Positions 13,901 through 28,900 of a stretch of 64,000 nucleotides of DNA are shown one piece after another. The first letter of the stretch is position 1. Each line of letters opens with the position of its first letter. The notes beneath the pieces were generated by a model that did not search any database, was not told the DNA's origin, and worked only from the letters and a program-made list of their open reading frames with translations. Source of the DNA: Penelope pileata (Eukaryota; Chordata; Aves; Galliformes; Cracidae); contig WBMW01001510.1 of assembly GCA_013396635.1 (NCBI GenBank), forward strand, positions 343,964 to 407,963, written 5' to 3'. A program made the position numbers and the translations under genes.

Positions 13901-16900
13901 CAGGAGGCAGAGGAGGAAAGCATCCCAGCTGGCAAAGTCCAGTGCTGGTGGTTTCCCTGCTTATTAAGGGTGTCCTCAACAGTGAACAAGAGCAGTGTGA
14001 AGGAGAGCAGTCTGCCCTCTGGGCTCAAGCTAAGTGCTCTTCTTTCATCCACAGTTGGATGCAGAAGCAAGTGACCATCTCAAAGAGCTCCAGGTGAAGT
14101 TGAACAATGTTTTGGATGAACTGAGTGCAGTGTTTGGTAACAGGTGAGTATGACAAGGTCTCTGTTCTTGAAGCATTCCTTTCTAATTCCTTCTCTAATC
14201 TCATTTGGTCAGATTAAGAAGAGGAAAATTTGTGTTGACTGCATTGTATTTTTCTTTTTGTCTTAAATTCATGGTCTTTCAAATACAGAAACCATATAAG
14301 AAAGTGAGAAATGTCTTGAGAAGTCTCTCTGCTCTGCTTGACTCTGCTAAGAAATGTAATGGGGAGATCTCTCAACTGTAAAATGTATTTGAATTACATA
14401 GAATGATTTTTTCTGTAAGTAGTGCTTGTCAGTAACAGAACCGTCTGCTCTTTTATTGCTTGGAAAGCAGTTTCCAGCTTAGCATTTATGAAGCAGCATT
14501 CTTGTTTAAACGTTCTGCTGTAAGTGTATGAAACAGCTGACTGATTTCTGATTGTTAAATGAGTGTTGGAATATAAAGGAAATGGGTTTAGAATTTGAGA
14601 TTGACTTGAACTGAATGGTATTCTCTAGGGTTTCAAAGGGTGGAGCTCTTTAAAGAATTGCCTGAGTAATAGGCAGCAATTAAGTTTTATTTCAAATCAT
14701 GGTGCAATTTACCTGAAGATTAAAATGTTCATGACTTTATAATAATTTTGTAGTGAGCCATAAAAGATGTCAATTTAAACAAAATCTAGAAATACAGGGT
14801 TTCCAACTGATCTTCAGAAGCAACCACTTCTCATGATAAAACCCATTAATTTCATGTTGTGCTGTATAACAAGATTAATACAGGCACATACAGTAATATA
14901 GCTAAAGCGTGGTTGGGGGGAGTAAAGCAAGTTATACCAACTTGGCTTCTTACAGTCTACAGATTTGCAGTACTTAGGACCAAAAATCATGGTGGGATTT
15001 GTCAACGTTTATCAGACAGAGCTAGTGTGGATTTCCCATTGCCAGTAATGGATAGTATAGAGAGAAATGGAGAGATTCAAACTGTAACTGAGCTGAGTTG
15101 ATAAGATTCATAATTAAGTGGAGGATGAGTGAGAAATCATAATTAGGGGGTGAGTTTTGGTATCTGAAACCTGTCTCCATGGTGTCACTGCTACAAGACA
15201 ATTAGGGTAAAATCTTGACATTTGCAAATGTGATTTAAAGAGATTATTCAGTATCTGCATACATTTCGGGGAGAGTTTTAGAGATGTGCCAGCGAGAGAT
15301 TTAACCAATCAGACAGCTCAGATGCTTCACTTATTCCTTAACAGTAATAGAGAATGAAAAGCAGAGCTGCAGTTTACTTTATAAGCAGGATCTTCTGAAG
15401 GATGTATATGTAGGAGGTAAGACAGATATCCACAGTATTCTGTATCCATGGTCTTGAAAGTCTGTAAACAGTTGCTCCTACAACACTGTGCGCACCTGAT
15501 GCTGCAGATCTTACTGTGCTTCATCTGTGTGAGATAATTGCAGCTGCTGGGAAAGCAGCACTGATCCAGTGAGCCTTGCCACCTTTGTGCTAAGAGCATT
15601 GTGTCTGGAAACAGGAGCGTTTTGTGCTTTAAAGGATTTCAACAGAGAAGGGAAAACTTGAAAGGGTTTTGTGTTTCATGCAAGGCTAGGTGCTATTTTG
15701 TTCTTGGAGGCTATAGGAGTGCAGGAAAGAATTCCTGCAGGAGTGGGGGAGCAGGGTGTCCTGTCTGAAAGCATAAGTGAGATTGTCTTTTAACTCGGTG
15801 CTGCTGAGGTCTCCTGCCAGCCTGTGCGTCTACATGAGCTTCACTTTCAGGTGAACATGTTGCCACAGTAACTGTTTTACCATTTTCAATGATTGGTGGC
15901 AGTTTTACCTTGCATTAACTGTTACCTTTGAAAAGATTCTTTCATTTTTTTTATCCCCTGACAGGGAGTTTACAGCATCTTGAAGCAGAGTCCCACAGTT
16001 GATGCAATATTTGGAAGAACTGAGGGATGAGATTAGCCTGTAACAGAATAGGGACTGTCAGCAGTACGTGAAATTGTTGGTACTATTTTATTTGATGTGG
16101 CTTATGTCTCTGGTTAAGCTGTCGTTTTAGCCACAGCTGGTTGCTGCTGGCTCCTCTCTGTTAGGAATGGGGAAAGTGGAAGTGGAAACTGCCTGCAGAG
16201 CATGAGCTCTGATGTCTGTCTGGAATTGCTCCAGGGAGATGCAGGTTAGAAGTGAACCAGAAATGACATCAGGCTGGTGGTGGCACTGCAGGAAAGGAAA
16301 GAGGTGATGGGCTGGGGAAGGAAGGTGAGAGCCACAGGGCAGAGGGATTTGTATGCTGTTGCCCAATACGTGGGTGTCCTAGTGGCTCACACAAAATGCC
16401 ATGCCAGTTATGCCAAACTGATGTCCAAACTTGTGTCCCTGATCTTAAATCTCTACCTGAGCGACTAGCACTGTTTTCTCTTCATTGTTGCAAACTTCTG
16501 TGCCTTTAGTGGATAGCTAAGTGTCATTCGTAATGTCTATTGTTAGAAATTGTTCTTTCAAATGTCAAAGCATTTCCCTTTATTCACTGAACTGATGTGT
16601 TGACAGTTCTGCTGTGCTATTCATCATATTTAACCACTGTATCATTTCATTTTGTACCTCTTCTTAGCAGTAGAAGATGGAAAGGTAACCGTGCTTTAAG
16701 GGCTTGTATGCCACTTGCATGTCAGTGAGCACAGCGTGCTCACTGTGCAGCTAAGCGCCACATCCCAGTTTGACATTTTAATATAGCAGAGGCTGTATGG
16801 CAGATGGGTTTCAATCAATACCTGCTTTCAGGCTGTCTCTGTGATCTTCAGGACTTAACTTATGACAGGTCGTGACCAGATTAGTGCTGATGGACTCTTG

Positions 16901-19900
16901 GGTGCTCAGGGCTATGTCTGCATTGTGCCATCGCTCCGTGTTATCCTAGTCTCTGTGGTATAACATCCTGTGTAGAAAACAACGATGCATCAAGTGGTGT
17001 GAGCTAAGGATAATGGCATTTCTTGAAATTGGGAAAGGATCATTTCTTTTTGTTAGCTGAATGAACAAACCGCTTTCAAGCGTGCTTTTGTTCAGAGGTG
17101 GTAGGCTGTCTGTGGGTGATGTGCATAAGGAACTGGATAGCATGCTCCTTGGTAACAGATATAGTAAGTAAATAAGCAGAAGATCTCAGGGAGGAAGAAT
17201 ATGTAATTGAGTGCATAGTTTATGGACTTGCAATATTTTCCCTTATAAACTAGAGCTGAGATCTCTGCTACTGATAATCTTGTTGTTGCTTCTTTCACCT
17301 ACCCAGCTTTCAGACTCGTATTGATGAGTGTGTCAAGCAGATGTCTGATATCCTCTGTCAAGTGAAAGGGACAGGAAATGTTGCTGCTAATGCCAGAAAC
17401 ACAGTTGCACAAGATGCAGATAACGTCCTGAGGCCTTTAATGGATTTTCTGGATGGAAAGTAAGCAAATGCTCAAATACGTGTTACACATCTATTGCATC
17501 AGATTGGGAACAGGGTGGGGGAGGGAAAAATAGCTCCGTGTTCTCAAATTGTTCTTGAGATGCCCCACCTATGAATTCTCAGGAAGAAATAATGGCTTTT
17601 CTTCTCATATCTGTCTTTTTCTCATGCCATGGATCATCTCTTCAACTTACATTCACTGCCAGAACTCAGCCTCATTTCCCTTTCTCCCTCTGGCAGTTAT
17701 AGCAATCAGCAAAACACACTGCTGATCAGGTAGTGGAGAAGACTGATGTGCACAGTAAATTCTAAATATATGAGCTATGGTGTTCTCCTGCACAAATTGT
17801 ACTGAAGCCAATTAGCGAACGTAGTGCAAAGCATGGTTAATATATACACAGCTCAGTATCCTGCCCATGTTAAACGTTTGTGTTCTAGCCATACCCAGTG
17901 CTGTTCTGGCTATAAAATAAACTTCTGAACTAGGTGATGTACATAAGTTTTCTGCAAATCCGGCTTGACTCAGATAAACTGTAGATCCATTGCTTTAATT
18001 AACCGTTGCCATTAACGCAGTGCAGCATGATTCAGCCGTTCAGGGACTTTCTGTTGCTAACTGCATGTTAATTTTAACAGCTCAGCCTTGGTCTACTAAG
18101 AAATATTTTTTGTCATAGTATGAAGTTAAACTTCTTGTTGATGCACAACAGATCTTTATTTTGAAATGTGTGGCCAGAAATTTTTGTAACAAATGCTGTG
18201 AGAGATATGAGAGCTTAGAAGTTTTTTTTTAAAAATGTTTCCCTTGTTGTTTTTTGTATTGATTGTCCCATCTTTTTTCTTCATCACCATGTAGTAAGTG
18301 TCCCTTTGCAGTAGCTATTTATCTAGGAGCACTCTTTTGAGCATTTTCCATTCATGCCTTCACTGATCCTCAGAAGCCACCTTCCTTTGAATCAGTGGGA
18401 ACCTAGGGTGCTACAGGCTTTTCATACAGCCATGGAGTAAGTCCTAGTCTAAGCCTGGAGTATTTTCTTTCCTCCTCTGCAGAAGGAAAGTCATTTTTAT
18501 TGCCTCCTGCATCCTACCCACATCAATCTTGATCCTGTTCATTTTCACTCATTTTCTTACTGACTGTGGTTAAAATAGGAAATCTGCAAAAAGCTATTAC
18601 GTGATGTAGAAAGTTGGCTGCCATCTGTGCACTGCAGAGTTCCTCCTTTTAGCTCTCACAGCATGGTTAGTATATGCCACTGGAGGTGATTGTTGGGCTT
18701 CGAAGAACAATCTCATGTTTCTTGGCCTTTCTGGTAGCCTGCACAATAGTAAAGGAGGAATCCATAGGGAGATAAAGCATTTTGCTTTATGTAAAAGGTA
18801 ATAAATACATGGTAGGTGGTTGGTGGCAAGTGCAATTGCAACAATATATAGGTGAGTCCAATAAATGTTTTGAGGTGGTTTTGGGGGGGGAAGCATTTAA
18901 GGTCTCATAAGCTGTGCATTTGCAGAAACTTTTGCTTAGCAGTTTGGGAAGTATTCATTTAAGTATTCAATGAAGATCACTGCAATAAACCCTTGAAGGT
19001 ATAAGCCCAGTATTCTATATTTGTAATGTTTTCCTATTATTCTGTAAGCCCCGTGTAGCAGGAAGTGTCTTAGAAGGAACCAGCTGAGTGGTACCTGTTG
19101 TTACTTGGAATAGTCCCAGTTGTAACTTAGTGATATCTTCCATAATCACCAGGTCAATAAGAAGAAATGACAGAGATCAGAGATGTCAATAATCACAGTA
19201 TCTTTAGCACTAGAACTCCCAAAAATGAAGGCAGACTGTACTTTATGGAAAAGGAAGAGGTTTTTTGTTTTTGTTTTTTTACCCTTGAGGCAATTGTTAC
19301 GAAAAACTGCTTTGGTGGGACATGGATTCTCCCATACACATCTCCTTTTTTTTTTTTATAATTTTTTGCAAATTATATTCTTAATTTCAAAGAATTCAAC
19401 TCATTTCTTGCTCTCTCCCTGCAGCCTGACACTGTTTGCAACTGTGTGTGAAAAGACAGTGCTGAAACGGGTGCTGAAAGAACTCTGGAGGGTGGTAATG
19501 AATACCATGGAGAAGCTGATTGTGCTGCCTCCTCTTACAGACCATACGGTAAAGCATTTTCTCCTTCCTGACTCATAGCAGAAAGTGTTGCCATTCCCTG
19601 TGTATCTCTGTTCCTTGCCTAATGAGTCATCTGTCCAGGTAAATTTGTCTGCGTGTAGCCTGCTCTAAGATGGAAAAATATATCTAATAAAGAGAGCAGC
19701 TCTATTTATAGCGGGTTTGCAAGATACAGAGCATACTCTAGAATAATAAAACAATTCAAATTCCATTATTTAAAGGGGGTTGCAATCAAATATATCCAAT
19801 CACATTGGTAAGGGATTTACAGTCCCTTAGAGAAAGCTGTGTATGTAAGGGTTTATTCGGCAGCTAGTGTTGGCTTCATGGCATTAAATCAGTGCCTGTA

Positions 19901-22900
19901 AATACTTTTGCCTAATTATTGTCCTGTATTGGTCAGGTGTTTCTCTGTATAGAGGTAGTTAGTTTGGAGTTGCTTTTTAATGACATCTTCCCTAAGATTT
20001 TAATGTCAGTATGGGCTGACATGGTTTCTCGATCTCAGTTGTTGGGGAGTTGGAAGCATGTCCGGATAATTTGCCTTCAAAGGCAGTCTTTTATACAATT
20101 GTTCAGCTGTGTGGACATGCTGAATGAATGTGTGTCATGAATGTAGGAACGTTTTTAACAATGAAAGATTAACCTCTTTTCTGGTTTTGAGAAACGGCGG
20201 AAACTGATTAAATGTCAGTCATGCACACCCAGCTGCTCTGAGGGATGACACTCAGTTGTAGGCAGCGTAAAGCTTGAACTATAACCTCATTATCTGGAGA
20301 TGATCCAGAACTTCTTTTCATCTATGTTGGTGTGAACTTGTGGTCTGTGGCTAATTTATGCTATTTATTTCATCCCACTAGTGAGTAGAACAATAGTGAT
20401 TTTTGCTGTTCTACTGTTGCCTAAATAGATTGAGTGGATTTCTTGGGTTGCAGCATGTAGAGAAATGATGCAAACCTGCATCTGGCTCCAGGTATTTTTT
20501 GCTTTAAGAGCACCTTTGCCTCTGTTGTTGATGACGACAGCTTGAAACAGAATCACTGAGACATTGTCCTGTCGTGCCTGCTAATCACCAAATCAGTTTG
20601 AGGTACAAATTTGCTGAAGACTGTTTGCTTTGAGCTCAGGTTTGGAGTGATCGTCCGTTTTCCTTTTCAATTCATAAAGGCGGAAAAAAATTTAAGAGGG
20701 TGAAATTTATTTCCCTTTGTTGAACTGCTGTAAAAAGAAGCATTAAAAAGCATTATCGTGACCCTTCAGAATAGAATTAGTAAGGGCCTTAGTGAACTAT
20801 GGAGAAGCTGCTTCAGCATCATTCTTACTAGTTTTGAGTTTTAAAGGCAAAGTGTGATTCAGTGCTTATGGCACGAGGAAGGCGGTAACAGTGATCAGCC
20901 AATTCTTCCAACCTGCAGGATGTTGCTATAAGCAACTTTGTGTTTTTTATAAAGTTTCTTGCTGCCAGTGCTTCATTTTCAAATTGAGATTTTGTATAAT
21001 GGTGTGCACCCTCGGCTCTCAGACATGATGTGAAATGTTTGTAGCTGGATTTTTAGCTGTCTAATCAACTATTTTGTAGTGAAGAGAGTCAACTAGTCCA
21101 AACTGGAAGACTGTAGCAGTTTCAGTAAGGTGTTAGTAAACAGTGCAGTGACTGAAGTGGCCCTGTCTGTAGACCTTCAGCAGGGAACTTGTGCTGAGGC
21201 TGGATGGGCTACAGGAGTGAAGAGCTGCTTCCAGGATGAGACCCAGCGTCCGCTGTGATGTGATGATTTATTGTCACTAGGCTGGGAGGGCAGGGCCAGG
21301 ACTGCAAAACTCAAGGCTGACAGTACAGGCAGAAGCAGTACTTTCGTTTTGCTGTTCTGCTTCTCTGCCATACGCCTCTGTAATTTTACTTTCTTTTAAA
21401 AGAGGGAACATCAGACACAGAAATAGGCCCCAGCAATGTAATTCGCTTTCTTCCATGCCTTCAGCAAGAAAAGGCCCTATTGATGCCTTTGCATGTTCGA
21501 TGGACCACTGATGAGGGAGGTCCTCCTAGAACTCCTCTGCAGCCCTTAAAAAGTAGAGGATATTCATGGTAGTGAAGAGTCCTTTTTCTGGGATATTTAA
21601 TTTCTCTCCTTTCTGTAAGCTCACTGTAGATGTGAAAGTATTTCTGACAGTGGTCATGGAAAGCATCCTCAGGCAGAAGGTGCTCTATACAGTGCAGTAT
21701 GTCTGACTTTGCATGACTTGGTTCTCTACACAGTGTTTTCATGCCTGTTATTCTCCAGTCCTGACTATTCCATGTAAATTAGTTCAGCACTGGGAAGAAA
21801 ACCTGATCATTTCCCTTCCACTCTGAGCTGCTTCTGGAAGATTTTGTGTAGGATGGGGCTCAGATGAGACGACATTCAGCTACTGCCTGTGAGTGATGCA
21901 GTGGGGATAGCCTGGCCCTGATGGCATGAGATGCAGGTGCCTTAATAACTTTCAGAGGACTGGCTTCTGCCTCTCTGAGTATTGACTGGCGGTGTGTTGT
22001 GAGATTAGCAGCAACATGATCTCCAGTAATTCACAGAGCAGTTCACGCCTCACTTGTTTTAAGTAAAGATCAACATTTAATTAAACGCTCTCTGTCTTGG
22101 GTGAGTGGATATGCAAACACAGCTATCTGGGAATCTGTATTTCGGGGTTCAGTGCACAGCACTTGGGGATATTAATGGATTAGAGTTACTTTTCTTTCTC
22201 CCTCCCTGCTTAGCACAAAGCTATAGAATTTCATCAGTGGCTGGTCAGGTCAATGAAGAGCTGCTTAGTTCACACACAAATGATTTCTCCAAAGCCTCTC
22301 CTTTATTTACTTCACACAGTACACTGCAGACATTCATGTGAGACTCCATTGCTTGCTCCTGCTGTGCTTTTCTCTACTCATCAGACTTTTCTTCACTAAA
22401 TGAATGCATGGTCCAGGATAAGACCAAATTTTCCTTAAGCTGCAGACAGATTTTACACGTGACTTCCAAACTGACTGTTCTTTAGGCTTTTCTGTGAGCA
22501 GCAGTACTCCAGAGCAATTCTGTGGTGCAAAGTGTAGCTTTGAGAGGCTTTCTGAAACCTTTCTAAACCTGTATTCCTTTAAATGAATCCTCTCCCTTGA
22601 GAGGAGCAAAAAAGTCCAAGGGTGCCTCAGTGGGGAGAAAGATCTTTCTTAGCCTTTACTAAAGTGGTCAGTGAATTGCACTGTGCTCAGATCTCTGTAC
22701 CTAGAGGAAATTATTTTCCCTTTTTCATTTCCACTTTTAAACCTATTTCCGCAGTGTTTAATATGTCATGACACCTAAAAAAGGTCTGATTTTTCATAGG
22801 TGGTAGCAAATATTGCCTTATGGTGCAGTTTTAAAGATGAACTTAAATTCTGCTGCTGTAGGATCAGATCTCGTTGTTGAATGGAGGAGACAAAAGATTT

Positions 22901-25900
22901 GAGAAAGGAATGTATAATATCAGATAAAGCTTCCTTGCACTAGTGCATCTCAGAAAATAAGCCTGAGTAATAATGCATTTTCCAAAAAAGGGCAGGATTT
23001 TGAAAGTCTTATGGTAGGCTTTTGTTTCCTTACTTTGTCAACTGAGCAGTAGGGCATTTAAACTGTGATGGTTTGAGCCTCTTGGAATGAAATCAGTACA
23101 GTTCTTTCGGCTTACAGCAGTTAGACTTGAGTCAGCTGATCGTCCAAATGCTTTTACTGGGGAAAAAAACTAGACCTTTAACAGGGAATTTTAAACTCCC
23201 ATGTTGCAGGCTATAGATGTCTTTCAGGTTTCTGAAAAAGGTTTGGGAAGGTAAAATTAGTATCATGGAGATAACCAGAAAAACCAGCGCTGTCTTAGGT
23301 CTGTCCCCTTGCCAGCTGTGTTTGTTGCAGAGCTGAGTAGAAACAGTTCCTAGCAGAGTCTTGATTTTTCCTTATCTTCTCTCCTTGACATTTGAATCAA
23401 TGTGAGCAATTTTCCTCAAAACTACACAACATCTAAGTGTAGTTGCCTTAATTCCCTAGAGCTGCACCTGGAATAAATGTTGTCTGTAAAGCTTTGTAAT
23501 ATGTTTTCCATGAATAAATAATAACTTTTTGAGCATCTTGTTTACAAGAATGCCACTTGGCAGAGAAAAGAGCTGTCCAGTTTTTCATTAGGCATTACCA
23601 GCATTGATGACAAACTGTATAGCAGCAAAATAACTTCTCCTTGCAGACACATTGACAGAGATTGGCACTGATTGATGAGGATTAGAGAAATGGGCAAGAA
23701 GGGCTGAGGAGCAGTTATCTGAGCAGCTTTGTTCCTTGAAGCGTATCACGTTGCTGGGTATTGCTCAGTGTTACCGACCTGCCCTCTTTTGAAGCCTGCG
23801 GCAAGCTGACTACGTGCCTGGGCTGCTTAATGTTGTTCAACTGTATATACATATAAATAAAAAATCCAATGAAGACTGAAGACGGTGGATCAGAAAATGT
23901 TAACCTTAGTGTATTTTGAGGCTACTTACTTATTTTCCTCCAAGTCCAGGTTGTAAAAAAATTGTTGTTTTTCTGCTTGGTCAACAGTCTTGAATTCCTC
24001 AAGTTTTAAGACCCATAAGTCAAATGAGCTTCGTCATCATTCATACAGAACAACTGGTGTATCTGCAAGCATTCAGTGTTAGATATCAAAACACTGGCTG
24101 AAGCCATGTCCCTTGGATTATTTGGTGTGTCCCACGGTGAAATCACTCTTCGCTTTTCCTGGACTGCAGTTATGTTCTATCTTGCTTGCTGGAAATACAG
24201 AAAAATCTATCTCTCATTTTTTTGAGAATTGTTTTTACAGTTCCTACTGGGTACTGACAGCAAGTTAAGCTCCCGGTATCATTTCAAAAGCTTTCCTTTA
24301 TGGATGCATTATTCTGGCCTATACTTTTTGTCCTTAAGAGTTGTGAATTTAATCAGCTATTGAGAGCTTCTGCTTAGCTATTAAGTCAATAATGTTCATT
24401 CTGTATTGATTTCTATTCAAACATAGAAGGCTGAAGATCAGTGAGGGCTAGGTAATGGTTATGGTTAGAGCACATCAAGAGGTTGTCTGATTTCAGGTCA
24501 CGGAGTCTTTCAGTTTGAACAATTTCAGAAGATGGCAAAACTAAAGAAAAAGTATCTCATTTAGAAATTCTGTTCTGAACTGTGGTTGTAAAGATCAGAG
24601 AGTGTCCAATGCCCCTTGAGCAGGGCTCAGTCTCCCGTTATTACTGCTGTAAGCTGCCTGTAGTTTTCTTCTATACAAAAGTACCTGCTACTTCTGTTGA
24701 CAGGTATAAAGAAACTTTTTTTGCTCAGGGGAATGCATCAGTGAGGCTGATCTTAACTTTAAGTCAAAGAAAAAAAAATACTTTTAACAATGATTTCTGC
24801 AATAGAACCTAATTCCCATGATCTTCTCTGCAAATACGTAGTTCCTGCTCCACAGGGCACTGAGTTAAAAGGCACCAAATGAATGAATGCTGAAAAAGTC
24901 AACAAGGAACACAAACTGGATGGCATAGGCAGGGGAAAGGACAGTATAATAATTCTGGTCTTGCATCTTGCTGTGTTGCCATTTCAGGGATTTTGGGATG
25001 AGCAGCTTTCATGGCAGTTGTGGTTAAGTGGAAGGGTGAAAGGGTATTGAGTTAAGAAAGAGTAGTAAGAGAGAGAAGGAGGACTGTAGAAAGGAGAACT
25101 TCATTTACTGGAGACCTTTGGGTAAATGTGGTCCTTATGGAGCCAGCAGTCCCCAAAATGATGAGCTTTTATCTTGTCCTGAGTGTTTTTCCAAGCAGAA
25201 AGACCCTGCTGGGTGGAGAATGCTACCCACCAGTGTGTCTGATTGTCCCCAGGACATTCCACACGCCTTTCAAAAGCAGTACCTGTGGTGACATTTTACA
25301 CATACTTTTACCAGTAGCCTCTAATAACTGGTTACAAGCGCGGAGAGCCAAAGATTGTCATTGAGAGCGCAGCTCTCCTGGCATACCTAAGATTTTCCTG
25401 AGAAAGTGACGTTAAAGAAGTTAAAAGTCTATAGCTTTATGGCTTGATCCTAAAGCTCAAATCTTACTTGACCCAGAGGGCTGAAGCAGAGAACAAAGTT
25501 TCATAATATGACAGATGCACAATTCCTGGCTGGGGTTTTATTCTGAGTGGAGTAATGGACAAATGTGACTTTATTAGAAAAAGGCAAGAGTAGATCAATG
25601 AAAGAGATCAAAGTGGAAGAAAATAAATTCCAGTGAATCTCATAAAGCATCTCTGGGAGAGGAGACTAGAGAATTGGTTTGGTTGCTTTTGTCTTTCTCA
25701 TTTTATTTTGGGCTTAAGTCCCCAGGCAAAATGAGTACTGTACAACAAAGAAATGTGGTGGGGAAAATAAAAATGTTTTTATTGTAACTATTGCAGGGAA
25801 ATTATTTAAAAACTCCAATTTACTAGTGTGTAAGTGACTTGAAGCAAAATTTCCTGTCGTGGGGATTTATCCCTTTTTGTTTCTTCATTGGTCATATAGA

Positions 25901-28900
25901 ATCAGTAAGCCACAGTGGAGGAAGAGGAGCCATTGCAGCTTTTGACGTGTGAAGGAGATGCTGTAACATATATTGGACTTTGTTTGCCAGTCACTCACCT
26001 GAAAACTTCTCAGATCCAGTTTTGTTTCTCACCTTATACATGCTTAGCCCTGTGTCATTGACTGGGCTCTGCTTCCCTAGAGGGACTGTCATCAGTTGTG
26101 CATTCCTTGCTTGAGCTGGTTTTACCCAGTGTTTATTCTTGTGTGTTCATGTGACTTGAACTTTAGAGGAGCAGTTGGAGGTGAAGCCAGCACACTGCCT
26201 TTCCCTCCAACCTTTGCGAGCTGTTTGAGTGTGCATCCTATTTAAATGTGTGGCTGCTGCTACCAGGAGTAAGCCAGCTAGCAGAGTATTGTGCTCTGAA
26301 GTAGCTCTGGCATCTACAGAAATGCCAGGTTTTATACTAGGTAATAAATTAGCGTGGAGAAGAATTGTTGTGACTGACCTTGGGGTCATTCTGTAAAGTT
26401 CTGTCTGTGAACTGATTTGACTTGCTCAAAGGAAAAATATGCAAACTTTGTATATAACATTTTTCCCTCCTTTCTTTTCTAACTTCTTGCAATCATAGGG
26501 CACACAGTTGATTTTCAGTGCTGCTAAGGAACTGGGACACTTATCAAAGTTGAAGGTATTGTGTGTGGCTCATGTTAACGTCCTTGTGTTTAAGCATGGA
26601 AGTGTAGTATTGTGTAGCATGGCTTGTGCTTCTAGTGGTTTGTGGCTGTATGCAGTTTTAGATAAATGCTTTTAGATGCATTAAATATGCTTTAAAATGC
26701 GTCCTGCTAACATTAGTATTGTGTTTAAATTAACTGCTATATTTTATTGTGGGTTTGATCATCAAAGCCATTTATCTCTTCCATACAGTAATCAGTTTGG
26801 TGTATCTTTTCAAAATGAAAAAAAAAGCAGAGATTTTGATATCTGGCCAGCTCCTCTGTATCTCTTGTACAAAAGGGAGTCCCTTATATGATCCTGATAA
26901 TGAGCTATTGGTAGGAAAGATGCGTGTGCTAGCTATTGATGAATTGTATGAAGTGTTACAAAAATAACTGTTGCTTATGGAACAGAGCCTGTGTCTGTAA
27001 ATTCCTTCTGCGTGGGCTCTCTTTACATGCAAGCTGGCATTTACCATGAAGGCTATGTTGATGTGTTTTGACAGTGCATGACGTGACAGTGCATGACATG
27101 AGCATTACTAAGTGCACGCCACCTCATCATAGGCCGATCAAGCATTAATTCACTGGTCACGACAGGAATGGTATGAAAATAGTGATGCCTTACAACAATC
27201 AAATTGTGCTCTGCTGCGGTTTGACTTGTGCTACAAAGCAAATTTGTGTGAGAAGAGATCTAAGTCTGAAGTGTCATGGTGCACAAATTGTGCAGCAAGA
27301 GAGATGGCGGTGAACATGAACTCTGTCTCCAAGGGCGATCAGGGAAAACCTCCCATGGCCAAGAGCATTCTTCTAAGTGATTAGTGCAATTTCAAAATAC
27401 GTTCATCTCTTCCTATGGTATTTTGTGTTGTGCATTTGTTACAGTTGTCTTTATAGTTGTGCTGTGTGTTTCCCTTGCCCAGCAGTCGCATTTTATGTAC
27501 GTGTTTGTGATTCAGGACACAATTCACTTAAGGCAGTGCCTATTAGAAGTTCTAGAAGGGATCTGGACACGCAGGTGTCTCATTACACAGAATTACAGAA
27601 TCAGAGGGAAGGGACCTCTGGGGATCATCAAGTTCACTCCCCTGCTAAAGCAGGTTCCTTAGAGTAGATTACGCTGGAAAGCATTCAGGTGGGTTTTGAG
27701 CATCTCCAGAGAAGAACACTTCACCACCTCTCTGGGCAGCCTGTTTCAGTGCTCTGTCACCCCCAAAATAAAGGAGTAAGATTTAGATTAGATGTTAGGA
27801 GGAAATTTTTTACTCAGAGGGTTGTGAGGCACTGGTTGCCCCGGGAATCTGTGAATGCCCCATCCCTGGAGATGTTCAAGGTCAGGTTGGAGGGGTTCCT
27901 GGGCAGCCTGATCTGGTGGGTGGCAGCACTGCACACACAGGGGATTGGAGCTGGATCGGCTTTAAGGTCCCTTCCAACCTCAGCCATTCTGTAAGTCTGT
28001 GCATGTGGTTTTTTTCCAGCTATGTTTCAAGACTGTAATGAAACAGTTAACAGTGGCATAACAAACTCTTCAAGTGTGGCTCCCAAGGGGAGTAGCTGTC
28101 ATCTGTCACAGGCTGTCCTCCCTGGTGACACGGTGACTCCTGAGGATTGCACCCACCTCCCCTGTTTCCTGTGCTTGCAATGCTTCGTGTTGCTTCCAGA
28201 GGAGAAATGAGCAGAGAGGAGCTTTGTACCTGGGCTGGGAGAGTAGGACCTGGACCACAGCCTCCCAAAGTGACCCCCTCTTCCTGCGAGTGTCCCCTTC
28301 CCCTTTCATAAACAGCAGTGAGTACCAAACATTTGCAGGAGAAGCCCTGCATGCCCTCTTAATGCACTTCTGGTTTCAAAGGACAAGCTCTGAGTTTTCC
28401 TGTTACTCCTCCCAGGTCATGAGGACAAGTTTATGCAGACAGCTGTGAGTTCCTCTGACTCCCTCCTGTTCTTGGACATAGTCAGTGACATTCACTGTTA
28501 TCTTTTACTTCCTCCTCATTTTGTCTTTACTGGAATTTCTTAGAATATACAAAGTCCTTTTTGCCAGGAATGAGTTGGAAGCTTTTCCTGTTTCCATTTG
28601 CACTGGTCAGATAAAGGCCAGCCCTCAGCAGCAGCCTGTCTTCAGTTAAAATTACTATAAAGCTTAAGCTTGCTAACTCTGAACTCCATTTTTAGAAATG
28701 CACAAATTCATGGAAATCAGACAAGCCTTGGTGGATTTTCAAGCCTTTATTTACATATCCACATACAGGACTAGAGCAGCGCAGGTGCATGAGATTTTAT
28801 AGGTGGCAACAGAGCTGTATGCAAGTGTGAAAGCACCCTACCACCTGAATTCTGAGGACCTTTTGTTCTGACAGATGGTATGAACTGACATTGTGTCCAA

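Noticed and set aside
13690..14097. Overlapping ORFs of more than 120 codons on both strands just before exon 14055
   Set aside because: They oppose each other and neither shows a family motif. The + strand one runs through the UNC13B exon in the wrong frame.
27069..27098. Two 15-bp direct repeats (TGACAGTGCATGAC plus one base)
   Set aside because: Only two units, and too short to indicate a functional array or a transposition footprint.
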